Source of the DNA: JACCUZ01 sp038246575
Lineage (GTDB): Bacteria; Actinomycetota; Actinomycetes; JACCUZ01
Reading direction: 5' to 3'
DNA length: 14,486 bases
NCBI GenBank assembly: GCA_038246575.1
Contig: JBBRVU010000100.1
Span: 1 to 14,486, forward strand
A program made the translations under genes and the position numbers. The notes below the pieces were generated by a model. The model was not told the DNA's origin. It saw nothing but the letters and a program-made list of their open reading frames with translations, and ran no database searches. The first letter of the stretch is position 1; every line of letters starts with the position of its first letter. This document shows, piece by piece, positions 1 through 8,700 of this stretch.

Positions 1-40
1 GAAGCACCATCGAACTCCGACAGCGGCGTTCTGTCGCCAT
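1..40 (-). CDS. Possible start of a next gene, cut by the window edge
   Basis: Two in-frame ATG codons on the minus strand (first bases at 40 and 10) open a frame that runs off the left edge. The ATG at 10 is preceded by GGAG four bases upstream, a plausible ribosome binding site; the ATG at 40 has none. At most 13 codons are visible, so no product can be named. If real, the gene would follow the GH99-like gene by 11 to 41 bases and could belong to the same transcript. Chance occurrence is equally possible. Confidence 0.25.
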   Translation of the reverse strand, partial: MATERRCRSSMVL

Positions 41-43
41 CCG

Positions 44-58
44 GGCCTGGATCAGGCC
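44..58 (-). other. Small hairpin over the stop codon of the GH99-like gene
   Basis: A perfect 6-base inverted repeat, GGCCTG / CAGGCC, with a 3-base loop overlaps the TGA stop at 52-54. There is no T-tract, so it is a weak terminator candidate at best; it may only be chance in GC-rich DNA. Confidence 0.2.
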
Positions 59-1272
59 GGCGCCCGCCGATGGCGACCCCGGTGGTTCGCCTGGGCACGA
101 CGGTGGCCGAGCAAGGAGATGACAGGAAGCACTCCCAGCGAGAACAGGGCCAGGGCAAGGGCTGCTCGCCCGCCCGTCCACCCCGCCGCACGCCGGGACT
201 CGGCGACCGGGCGACCGTCAGCCACAGGTGACCCGACGTCGCCATCCGAGGGGTCCCTGCGCGCGATGTCCGCCTCGGTGAGTCCGGGTGGAACGATCTT
301 GCCGCGCCCGAGCAGGAAGTTCTTGAGCCCTACCAGCTCACGCTGCCCGTACTTCTCCCCCGGCTCGACGTAGGTGTTCTCCGACCACTCGTTCCAGCTG
401 ATCAGCGCCACTCCGTCGGGCGCGCTGGCGTAGGCGTTCTCGAGACTGCGGATCAAGGTCCTGCCATCGGCGCGCTCGATAACCCGGGTCCCGCCGAGCG
501 TCCGGCCGTCGTACCCGGCAGCGGCCGGGGCGAGCCACACCCCGCGGTGGCGGTGCACGGCCGCGGCCATCGCGGTCATCTTCGTCTGGGTCATGGCCGA
601 GCCGGGGTCGGCCGAGGACCAGTAGTAGGCGAGGCCGTCGACGAGCCTGGCAACCCGCTCATAGCCGGCGACAGAGTGCGAGCTCGCCAGCAGCAGCGCG
701 CGGTCCCCAAGGGCAGCGCGCACCGAGTGGACATCGGCCGTCGTGTACTGGTCGGTGCCCGTCCAGACGATCACCGGCTTGCCGAAGTAGGTCGAGGTCA
801 GGTCGCCGCCCCAGCGGTCGAGAAGGTGCGCCAGATCGCGTCGTACTGTCGCCACCGGCAAGGGCACCCGCGTGAAGTCGAGGGACTGGTAGACGACACC
901 GAGCCCGAAGTCCTCCGACCTGGCCACCCGGACCAGCAGGTCCATTCGCCGGTCCAACGTCGGGGTGTCCTTCCACGACGTGAGGAAGGCATCGATGCCT
1001 GCACTGCGGGCCAGCCGGACCTGGTCGCGCAGCACGGTGGCGTCCTCGCTGCTGTAGCGGCCGGCGAGTGGGTAGTCGGACTTGGCGCGGTTCCACGACG
1101 ACGGCGTGAACCACTGGTAGAAGTACGCGAACACGGGCACATCCCCGTCCGCCTGCGTGTCCGCCGCCACCGCTCTCGTGGCAGCCGGCGGTGACTGCGC
1201 GTTGGCCGCCGGAACGCCAACCGCAGTCAAGGCGATCGCGAGTGCACCGATCAACCGCGCAATCGCTTTCAT
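52..1272 (-). CDS. Membrane-anchored GH99/GH71-like glycoside hydrolase
   Basis: A 406-residue exported protein resembling the GH99-like (endo-alpha-mannosidase/WbsX-type) and GH71 barrels. Seen: an N-terminal signal peptide (about 1-25, ending in an ANA-like cleavage site); an aromatic opening strand FAYFYQWF (48-55) typical of this group; a SW at 99-100; and the C-terminal motif SWNEWSE at 292-298 followed by EP (303-304), where family acids usually sit. A low-complexity Asp/Arg/Pro stretch (about 335-365) leads to a single hydrophobic segment (about 369-388) and a His/Arg-rich tail, giving an extracellular catalytic domain with a short cytoplasmic tail. The ATG overlaps the upstream TGA (ATGA), with AGGAG about ten bases upstream. 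Family knowledge suggests cleavage of alpha-linked sugars at the cell surface; the substrate is unknown. Probably the last or second-to-last gene of the operon. Confidence 0.75.
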   Translation of the reverse strand: MKAIARLIGALAIALTAVGVPAANAQSPPAATRAVAADTQADGDVPVFAYFYQWFTPSSWNRAKSDYPLAGRYSSEDATVLRDQVRLARSAGIDAFLTSWKDTPTLDRRMDLLVRVARSEDFGLGVVYQSLDFTRVPLPVATVRRDLAHLLDRWGGDLTSTYFGKPVIVWTGTDQYTTADVHSVRAALGDRALLLASSHSVAGYERVARLVDGLAYYWSSADPGSAMTQTKMTAMAAAVHRHRGVWLAPAAAGYDGRTLGGTRVIERADGRTLIRSLENAYASAPDGVALISWNEWSENTYVEPGEKYGQRELVGLKNFLLGRGKIVPPGLTEADIARRDPSDGDVGSPVADGRPVAESRRAAGWTGGRAALALALFSLGVLPVISLLGHRRAQANHRGRHRRAPA

Positions 1273-2807
1273 GCCCTTCGTGCTCCTACCTGGACGGACC
1301 GCCGCCGCCGAGCCAGCCCGACGGCGACCAGGCCCCCGGCGCCGAGCAGCAGCAGTCCGGTCACCACCGCGGCGTCCAGCAGCGTGATCACCCGCAGCTC
1401 GACGTCAGATGTCCTGCTGACGAGGATCCGGGTGTCCGGCCCGACCACTGCCGAGTCGGTGGTCAGCGTGTACTCCCCGCGGACCAGGGACCGGATCGTT
1501 GTCGGCCGCCCAGCGCCCAGCACCACCGGTGACCGACCTCCGTCGGGCCGCGTGACCTGGGCCGACGACGTCAGCCGGTGTCCGAACAGGGCGTCGCGCA
1601 CTGTGACCTGCACGTCGAACACTGACACCGAGATGGCCCAGTCGGGCCGGGCCGACGGGTCGATCCGCTGCTGTCCGGCGAACACGGCGTTCGACCCCTC
1701 GACACTGACGTGGGTGACGGCGTAGTTGACCGGCTGCGACGACCAGCTCCCGTCGACCAGCTTGCCGATGCTGGACAGCAGCGGCACCGGTCCGCCCAGC
1801 TGGTCCGGGCCGAGCAGCACGGTGCTTGCAGCGCTGTCCAGCCGCACCTCGCTGACCCGATCGGCCGGCACCGTGCGGCCTGCGAGATCGGTGAAGCGCA
1901 GATCCACCGGCCGGCTGACGTTGAGGGCGACCAACAGGTGCCGCTGGAACGCCGCCTGAGGTGCCAGCCGGGCGACGCGGGAGATCGACACCGTCACGCC
2001 CTCGGCGCGGGGACTGTTCGTCCGCAGCCGCAGGTCGACGCCGTTGAGGTCGGCGACACTGGATGTCGCGTGCCCCGCGCCGTCGGTGGTGAACGTCGCG
2101 CCGTCGAGCGCGAAGGTCACGCCCGCAGTTGCCGGCACCGTGTCGATGGCGACGGTTCCCTTCACCGGCCGGAGCCGGAGCTGCCAGGTCCGCGTCCGGA
2201 ACGGGTCGAATCGGGCTCGCGAGGTCGCGAACGTCGAACCCGGAGCAGCCTTCAGGCTGTCCACCGTCCAGGTGATCCTCGCGGGTGCACTCGACGCGCC
2301 CCGCCGGGCCTTGCGCGAGACCAGCCACACGCTGCGTCCCCGGCGGGGATCCACCCGCTTGGTCTCTCCCGTGATCGCGTGCAGCCGGACCGCGCGTACC
2401 TGCCCTCGCGCCGCGCCCGTCGTGCCGGGATCCACGCGCAACCTGACCTTCGACCTGACGTCCAGTCCGACCGTCAGGTGGCTCTCGTACCTCACCGTGT
2501 GCGGAGCCGGTGCCACATAGGCGAGCGACAACCGGTGGCGGTCACCGAGGCTGCGACTGGCAAGCGACACCCTCGAGGCGATGCCGTTGATGTCGGAGAC
2601 CCGGAGTGCGACCCGCCCGTCCGAGCCGGTCCGCACGACCGCAGAGCCCACGACGAGCCGCACCCCCGGGAGCTTCGGCGCCGTGGTGACGAACACCCGT
2701 CCCGGTGTCGCCCGGGCGCCGGCCGCCGGCACCGCCGTGACTGAGATGACCGCCGGCGACGCGAGGAGGACTGCGAGGACTGCCCACAGCAGCCTGCGGA
2801 GCCTCAC
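1269..2807 (-). CDS. Unrecognised membrane-anchored repeat ectoprotein
   Basis: I do not recognise this 512-residue protein. It has a signal peptide (about 1-30), a long beta-rich exterior, one C-terminal membrane helix (about 474-497) and an RRRR stop-transfer tail. Internally it is a tandem repeat: residues 37-216 and 217-395 align (for example TTAPKLPGV / DTVPATAGV, SDINGI / ADLNGV, HLTVGLDV / HLLVALNV, VRAVRL / VSEVRL), followed by a partial third unit (about 396-470). The start of each unit resembles a PEGA-type carbohydrate-linked surface fold, but that is only a resemblance. No catalytic motif is visible, so a binding or scaffold role beside the two enzyme-like neighbours is the best inference. 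GTG start, overlapping the preceding stop as GTGA; its own TGA overlaps the next ATG. Confidence 0.7.
   Translation of the reverse strand: MRLRRLLWAVLAVLLASPAVISVTAVPAAGARATPGRVFVTTAPKLPGVRLVVGSAVVRTGSDGRVALRVSDINGIASRVSLASRSLGDRHRLSLAYVAPAPHTVRYESHLTVGLDVRSKVRLRVDPGTTGAARGQVRAVRLHAITGETKRVDPRRGRSVWLVSRKARRGASSAPARITWTVDSLKAAPGSTFATSRARFDPFRTRTWQLRLRPVKGTVAIDTVPATAGVTFALDGATFTTDGAGHATSSVADLNGVDLRLRTNSPRAEGVTVSISRVARLAPQAAFQRHLLVALNVSRPVDLRFTDLAGRTVPADRVSEVRLDSAASTVLLGPDQLGGPVPLLSSIGKLVDGSWSSQPVNYAVTHVSVEGSNAVFAGQQRIDPSARPDWAISVSVFDVQVTVRDALFGHRLTSSAQVTRPDGGRSPVVLGAGRPTTIRSLVRGEYTLTTDSAVVGPDTRILVSRTSDVELRVITLLDAAVVTGLLLLGAGGLVAVGLARRRRSVQVGARRA
1623..2159 (-). repeat. Second internal repeat unit of the unrecognised ectoprotein
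   Basis: Encodes residues 217-395, aligning with residues 37-216. The similarity is seen at protein level (conserved P, G, DG, DxNG and HLxVxLxV positions), pointing to an old duplication. Confidence 0.55.
2160..2699 (-). repeat. First internal repeat unit of the unrecognised ectoprotein
   Basis: Encodes residues 37-216, the partner of the unit at 1623-2159. It begins after the signal peptide with the PEGA-like strand VFVTTAPKLPGV. Confidence 0.55.
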
Positions 2808-4159
2808 GGCGAGTCCAGCCGGGCGATGACGGGCGACAGGCTGTCGCGGCCGCGGAAGGCCCAGAACACCGATCCGACGGCGACCAGCACGGCCGTCAGG
2901 TAGCCGGCCACGATCACCCGCCCGTCCGGCTGCTTGATCACCGGACGCGGCTGCGCGGTGCTGACGAGGACGGGTGCGCGGGCTGCACGGTCGAAACGAA
3001 GCGCAGACGCGAGCCCAGGCGAGGCGCTGACCCGGTCGCTGAGTGGGGCCAGCTTCCAGTTGTCCTGCAGGAAGCGCAGGATCGCGGCGCTGTCCAGCGT
3101 TGTGTGGTCGACGGCTCCAGGCGTCGCGAAGGGGCTCACCAGGACGGCAGGGACCCGCAGCCCCGACCGACTGTCGGCGGAGGTGGGCGGGGACACGTGG
3201 TCGTACCAGCCACCCGAAGAGTCGTAGGTGAGCAGGAACATCGACTCGGGCCAGGCAGAGCTCTCGCCCAGGGCGTTGACGACGTCGCGCACCGCGCCCT
3301 GTCCCACCACCGGGCGAGCCGGGGACTTCTCGGTGGACAAGGTCGTCACCACCCAGGACACCGCTGGAAGGCTCCCGGCGCGGAGATCACGGTAGTAGTC
3401 GGTGAGATCCGCGACGTGAGCGGTGAGCGCCGAGTCCTGTTCGTACCGTGGCAGCGCGAGCGGCGGGACCCTGGCGACCTGTCCACTGCGCAACGCGGCA
3501 GGTCCGGCCGTCGACACGGTCAAGGCCGGCTCGTAGTCCTCGACGTACACCTTCCAGCTGACACCGGCAGCTTCGAGCCGGTCGAACACGAGAGGGAGGT
3601 CCGGCCACCCCTCTGCCGGCACGCTCGCGGTGTCAGGAACCGCCGTGCCCGTGACGGCGAACAGCTGATTCGCGATGCTGCCGCCGGGCAAGGCGCTGAA
3701 CCACCGATCGAAGACCACGCCGTGGTCAGCCAGCTGGTCGAGGACCGGGAGGTCCGCTGGCCGGTAATAGCCCATGGCGTCGCGGCCTGAGCTGCGGGAC
3801 GTCGCCTGCGCAAGCACGAACCCGTCCATCCGCCCGTCAGCGACGCCCGTGAGCTGGGCGGCGGCCGAGCTGTCCAGCCGGGGGCGCGCAGCCGTGCCCG
3901 CGAGGGCGAACGGCCTCTGGCAAGGTGACGCCGTGCCCTGCCGCACCGGCAGGCAGACCCCAAGTGGAATCCCGTCTACCCCGGGCCGGCGACCCAGGTA
4001 GTTGTCGAAGCTGTGTCCCTGCTGCGTCATGACCACGACGTGCTTGATCGGGGTCGATGGCTTCGGCTCGGTTGCCGCCGCCGCGCCGGTCCCGACGAGC
4101 ATCACCGGGGCGAGCACCGCCAGGACGCCGACAGCGCCGCGCAGCGCCCGGCCGGTCAC
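2804..4159 (-). CDS. Phosphoesterase-family (PLC/AcpA-like) ectoprotein, motifs degenerate
   Basis: A 451-residue full-length member of the bacterial phosphoesterase family (phospholipase C / AcpA-type acid phosphatases). Seen: signal peptide (about 1-29); family opening VVVMTQQGHSFDNYLG (41-56); GRMDGF (109-114); DRWFSALPGGSIANQ (151-165), where the nucleophile Ser/Thr normally lies (S161 here); TYDSSGGWYDHVSPP (311-325); a C-terminal membrane helix (about 415-435) and a short polar tail. Known members use an Glu-Asn pair in the first motif and consecutive acids (DE/DD) in the last; here these read Gln-Gly and Asp-Ser, and the usual His before the later Pro appears as KSP (278-280). It may therefore be inactive or have changed chemistry, perhaps binding a phosphorylated ligand. 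GTG start, GTGA overlap with the upstream glycosyltransferase. The fold call is firm; activity is doubtful. Confidence 0.8.
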   Translation of the reverse strand: MTGRALRGAVGVLAVLAPVMLVGTGAAAATEPKPSTPIKHVVVMTQQGHSFDNYLGRRPGVDGIPLGVCLPVRQGTASPCQRPFALAGTAARPRLDSSAAAQLTGVADGRMDGFVLAQATSRSSGRDAMGYYRPADLPVLDQLADHGVVFDRWFSALPGGSIANQLFAVTGTAVPDTASVPAEGWPDLPLVFDRLEAAGVSWKVYVEDYEPALTVSTAGPAALRSGQVARVPPLALPRYEQDSALTAHVADLTDYYRDLRAGSLPAVSWVVTTLSTEKSPARPVVGQGAVRDVVNALGESSAWPESMFLLTYDSSGGWYDHVSPPTSADSRSGLRVPAVLVSPFATPGAVDHTTLDSAAILRFLQDNWKLAPLSDRVSASPGLASALRFDRAARAPVLVSTAQPRPVIKQPDGRVIVAGYLTAVLVAVGSVFWAFRGRDSLSPVIARLDSP

Positions 4160-5778
4160 GGGTGCACCTCGTAGATCACGATCACGGGTTGATCTCTGCC
4201 GTCAAGACGGGCTGACTGGGTGTGCACGACGACCCCGTTGTACTTGCGGATGAGCACCTGCTGCTTGGCTGCGAAGTGCGTCGAACGCTGGGCCGAGTAG
4301 GCGTCCCACACGAGGTACTGGTAGTCGCCGTAGCGCACCGCGGCGTCCGGGTTGACGACCGGTTGGTAGCTCGGGTTGCGATGGGCCGGGCTCGGGCTGA
4401 CCGACAGGCCGTCGGCAGGGCGCCCGCTGTAGTACTGGATGAGGTTGGCCATCGAGGGCCCTATCGTCATCAGCCTGGCACCCTCCGGTACGTGGTCGGC
4501 GACCCATCGCCCGGCCTCGCGACCGCCCACCGTCCCTCCGGCCCCGGCCAGGCTGGACGAGCGTGGCGCGAACACCGAACCTGCGGCCGGGACTGCGAGC
4601 GAGGTCACCACGACAACGGTGGCGAGGACACCGGCGCTACGGGACGCCGTCGAACGGGGAGCCCGGCCGATCAGCCACGCGAGCACGCGAGCGGCGAGCA
4701 CAGCGATGGCGGGCAGCACCAGCAACAGGTAGGTGAAGCCCTTGACCGGCCAGACCTCGAAGAACAGGAGCGGGACAGCGACCCAGGACACCAGCAAGGT
4801 CTCCCGCCACGACGAAGACCGGCGTAGCACGACGAGTCCCAGCACGGCGACGGCGACGAACAGCAGGCCCATCGAGGCTCCCACCGCGGTGAAGTAGAAC
4901 CCGAAGCTGTGATTGGGCCCGCGCGTCAGCTGCCACACGAGGTACGACTGGCCGCCGCGCGCACCGCCGGACAACGTCGTGAGCACGGGGTACGCCACGA
5001 TCAGGGCCAGGGCCAGCACGGCACCGCCGACGACGTGGCGGATCGGCCGCCAGAACTGTGGGGCAAGGGACAGGAAGGCGAACACCGCGGGGAGCAGGAT
5101 CACCGCAGTCTCCTTGGTCAGCGCAGCGATCCCCAGGCAGCCACCGGCCGCGACAAGCCATCGGCCCCGGCCGCTGCGCCCCATCACCGCGACGCAGGCC
5201 AGCGCGGCGGTCGCGAAGAAGGTCATCGGCCCGTCGAGCATCTGCTGGCGGGTGACGATGACATGGTAGGGCGACACCGCGAGCAGGAGGGCCGCCAGTG
5301 CGCCGGCTCGCGCGCCGTACAGCTGGTGGCCGACGAGGAACACCAGGACGACTGTGGCGATGCCGAACGCGACGCCCACGTACCGACCGGGGACGTCGGG
5401 GATGCCGTGCCGGTAGAACGGCGACGCCATCAGCTGGAACAGCAGCGGGTGCGCCCGCACAACCGGAAAGTTGTCGGTGAAGTTCGGGTTGCCAGCCAAT
5501 GATGCGGCCTGGCCGGCGTATACCGCCTCGTCACTGTTCAGCCCGACCCGGCCCAGATCCACCAGTCGCAACACAGCGGCGATCAGGACGGCGACTCCCA
5601 GCAGGCCGATGTCGATCGGCCTGGTCCCGGCGAGGACCGGTGCGGCGACCCGCCCCCACGCCGTCCGGAACCCGGCAGGAGTCCTGTCCCGGGCTCGGAC
5701 CCGGAACGTGGCCAGGCGTGTCCATGGACCACCCTGGGCGCGGGACCGGAACAGCCGCGCAGATTGCTCGTCGGCCAC
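4156..5778 (-). CDS. GT39/ArnT-like membrane glycosyltransferase
   Basis: A 540-residue polytopic membrane protein of the PMT_2/GT39 (GT-C) superfamily, which transfers a sugar from a polyprenyl-phosphate donor to an acceptor on the outer face of the membrane. Seen: a basic cytoplasmic N-terminus (1-50), a first membrane helix (about 56-72), then the signature NSDEAVYAGQ (81-90) whose D83-E84 is the typical catalytic acid pair in the first outer loop; AHPLLFQ (109-115); RQQMLDGP (177-184); LTKETA (220-225); about ten further hydrophobic segments; and a soluble C-terminal domain (about 420-540). The only in-frame start is GTG at 5778, two bases after the previous TAG; an AGGA touches the GTG with no spacing, so translation probably depends on re-initiation from the upstream gene. 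The donor is plausibly made by the GT2/GtrA protein encoded upstream. Acceptor (protein, lipid or glycan) unknown. Confidence 0.85.
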   Translation of the reverse strand: MADEQSARLFRSRAQGGPWTRLATFRVRARDRTPAGFRTAWGRVAAPVLAGTRPIDIGLLGVAVLIAAVLRLVDLGRVGLNSDEAVYAGQAASLAGNPNFTDNFPVVRAHPLLFQLMASPFYRHGIPDVPGRYVGVAFGIATVVLVFLVGHQLYGARAGALAALLLAVSPYHVIVTRQQMLDGPMTFFATAALACVAVMGRSGRGRWLVAAGGCLGIAALTKETAVILLPAVFAFLSLAPQFWRPIRHVVGGAVLALALIVAYPVLTTLSGGARGGQSYLVWQLTRGPNHSFGFYFTAVGASMGLLFVAVAVLGLVVLRRSSSWRETLLVSWVAVPLLFFEVWPVKGFTYLLLVLPAIAVLAARVLAWLIGRAPRSTASRSAGVLATVVVVTSLAVPAAGSVFAPRSSSLAGAGGTVGGREAGRWVADHVPEGARLMTIGPSMANLIQYYSGRPADGLSVSPSPAHRNPSYQPVVNPDAAVRYGDYQYLVWDAYSAQRSTHFAAKQQVLIRKYNGVVVHTQSARLDGRDQPVIVIYEVHP

Positions 5779-5780
5779 TC

Positions 5781-8700
5781 CTACGACCCCAGACGCCGGG
5801 TCGAGAAGACGGCGTCGTCATAGACCAGGTCCCAGCCGGTGCCCGACCCGTTGCCCGCCGTGTCACCGATCTGCATCACGGCGACGGGTGCCGAGCCGAC
5901 GTCGACGGACGCGCTGCTCAGTGCCGCGACCGGGGCGCCGTCCAGCCACACCTCGACCGTTCCGAGCTCCCCCGCGGCTGCCCCGACCGCGAGGTGGAGC
6001 TCGACCACGTGCCACTCGCCCGTGCTCGGCACGACGCCACTGAGCGTCCCGGACGCAAGTGCATCACTCCTGAAAGTGAGCCGCCCGGTCGAGGTCAGGT
6101 ACAGATAGCCGCCTCCGGTGCCCGTGGCTGAGCTGCGCAGGCGAAGGAGGGTGGTCTGGGAGCCCTGGCTGTTGACCCGGAATGCGACGGAGGCGTAGGC
6201 GTCGGGGAACGGCCCGCCAGGCAGCGACTTCTTCGCCCAGGTCACACCCGTCGGGCTGTTGCCCGCCGCCGCCCAGGCACCGGTGCGTACGGTGGCGCTC
6301 TGCGCCGAGATTCCTGCGGACGTGGTCCATGCGGTCAGGTCTCCCGACTCGAACCCGTCGGCGAAGACGGCCGCAGCAGCCGCGGGGGTGGTCGCCTGGG
6401 CGCCGGCGCTCATCGACGACACGTTGCCGGAGGTGTCGCGGGCGCGCACCGTCCAGCTGTACGACGTCGACGGCGAGACCGAGGAGTCGTCGTAGCCGGT
6501 CGCCGGGGTGTCGACGGTTCCGAGCAGCTCTCCGTCGCGGAACACGTCGTAGGAGGCGAGGCCCACGTCGTCGGTGGAGGCCGTCCAGGTCAGGTGGACC
6601 GAGCGCGCCGACCCCGCGGTCGCTGTCAGATCCTGCGGCGTCGACGGCGCCGTGGTGTCGGTGCCGGGTCCGATCCTGCCGGTGCCGAAGGCGACGTCGT
6701 CAAAGACGACGTCGTAGGTCAGCCCGGCCTGGACCTCGCCGATCTGGAGGGCACCGACCCGCGACGAGCCGACATCGACCGCGTCGTTGGACAGGTCGGC
6801 CAGACGCGCACCGTCCAGCCACACCTCCACGGAACCCGGCACGCCGGACGCGGAACCCACCTGCAGGTGCAGCTCGACCGCGTGCCATCCGGCGCCCGGG
6901 GTGGTGCTGCTGAGCGTGTTCGTCCCGTTGGAGTCGTTGTGGAAGCCCAGCCGGCCCGCCACATTGACGTACACGTAGCCGAGCGAGGCGCCGGCCTGGT
7001 CGCGCAGCCGCAGCAGGTTCACCTGGTCGGTCTGCGAGACGACGTTAAACCACAGTCTCGACCAGCTGTCGCCGTAGGTGGACGGGAGAGTCTTCTTCGC
7101 GTAGGTGCCGCCGTTCTGGGTGACACCTTCTGCCGCGTAGCTGCCGCCGTGGACCGTCGAGGTCTGGACCGTCAGACCCGCCTTGCTCGTCCAGCCCGAC
7201 AAGCTGCCGCTCTCGAACGTGTCCGCGAACAACGGCTCGGCGATGGCTGGCGTCGTGACGGTCGCCGACACGAGTCCGGACACGTTGCCCGCCACGTCGC
7301 GCGCCCGCACGGCGTACTCATGGGTCGAGGACGCCACCACGGTGGAGTCGGTGTAGGACGTCGCCGCATCGAGGTTTGCGAGCAGCGAACCGTCCCGGAA
7401 GAGGTCGTAGCCCGTGACGCCGGTGTTGTCCGAGGCGGCAGGCCAGCTGACGTCGACCTGGAAGGGCGATGCCGCGTCGACCGCGATGCTGCCTGGTGCC
7501 GACGGGTCGACTGTGTCAACAGTCCAGGACCACGTCGCCGGCGCGGGGTCGCTGGCACCGCCGACTGTCGCGGTCACCGTCAGGGTGTGAGGACCCTGCG
7601 CCAGCCCGGTGTAGGCCTTCGGGCTGGTGCAAGCCACCGCCGGCGCGCCGTCCAGCCCACAGGTGAAGGTCGCAGGGCTTCCGCTCGCGTGGAAGGCGAA
7701 CGAGGCGCTGGTGGTTGCTGCGCCTGCCGGTGGCCCACTGTCGATGATCGTGTCCGGCGCCGGCTCGAAGGTGTAGGTCTGGACGTCGAACGTCTTCCCC
7801 ATCGAGTCGGTCGGAGCGACCGTGACGTTGCGGCCGGCCACGGTCACCTTGAGGAAGTGATAGACCTCGGCGTCGGACTTCGGAGCCTTTGCCTGGCCGC
7901 AGCTGGTGCCGCTCGACTTCGTGTACGACCAGCCGATCGCGTACCGGTCCTCGCTGCTGCACGAGCCGGTGGACTGAGCTTTGGCGCCGCCTCCGCCGGT
8001 GAGGTAGTTGACCATTCCGCCGAGACCGATGCTCCGCTGATAGATGTGCGCGTGCCCCTGGAAGGCCAGGTTCACACCGTTGGCCACCAGCAGTCCCTCG
8101 AGCGACGAGGCTCCCTGCAGGCTGGTGTCGGAGCTCTCCCCCGGCTGGTCGGAGTAGAGCGGGTAGTGGAAGAACGCGAACTTCAGGCCGGAGGGGTGCT
8201 CCTGCAGATCACGCTTGAGCCACTCGTACTGCGCGGCACCCGCCTTCCAGTGTGCAGCGGCCTCGGTGGCGTAGGGACCGGCGCTGCCGCCGTTGAGGTC
8301 CGCCCACGCCGCATCCAGCACGTAGAACCGGGCATTTCCGGCGTCGAAGGCGTACCACGGGCTGGGGTAGCTCGCCGCGGAGCTGCCGTTGATGCTCGAG
8401 TAGGAGGTCCGCTCGTAGCTGCCGCCGGACGTTGCCACCGCGACGTCCTGCGGCCAGATGCCGAGGTGCGGGTGGATCCCGTCATTCCGGGCCAGGCCGT
8501 GGTTGCCGATGGTCGGGAAGACCGGGATCGATGCGCCTGGCACGCCCCACTGACCGGGACCGAAGATGGCGCTGACGTCGGCGCCGGTCTGCTGCAGGTC
8601 GCCGTAGTTCAGCTGCGACCCGGACGGGTAGCCGTTGTCGCCGGTCGTCACCGCGAAGCGAACTCCGCTCGCGGCCAGACGGGACATCACGTTCGTCTGG

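Noticed and set aside
52..4159. Sortase or exosortase anchoring of the three C-terminal-helix proteins
   Set aside because: No LPXTG-like or PEP-CTERM motif precedes the helices and no sortase gene is present.
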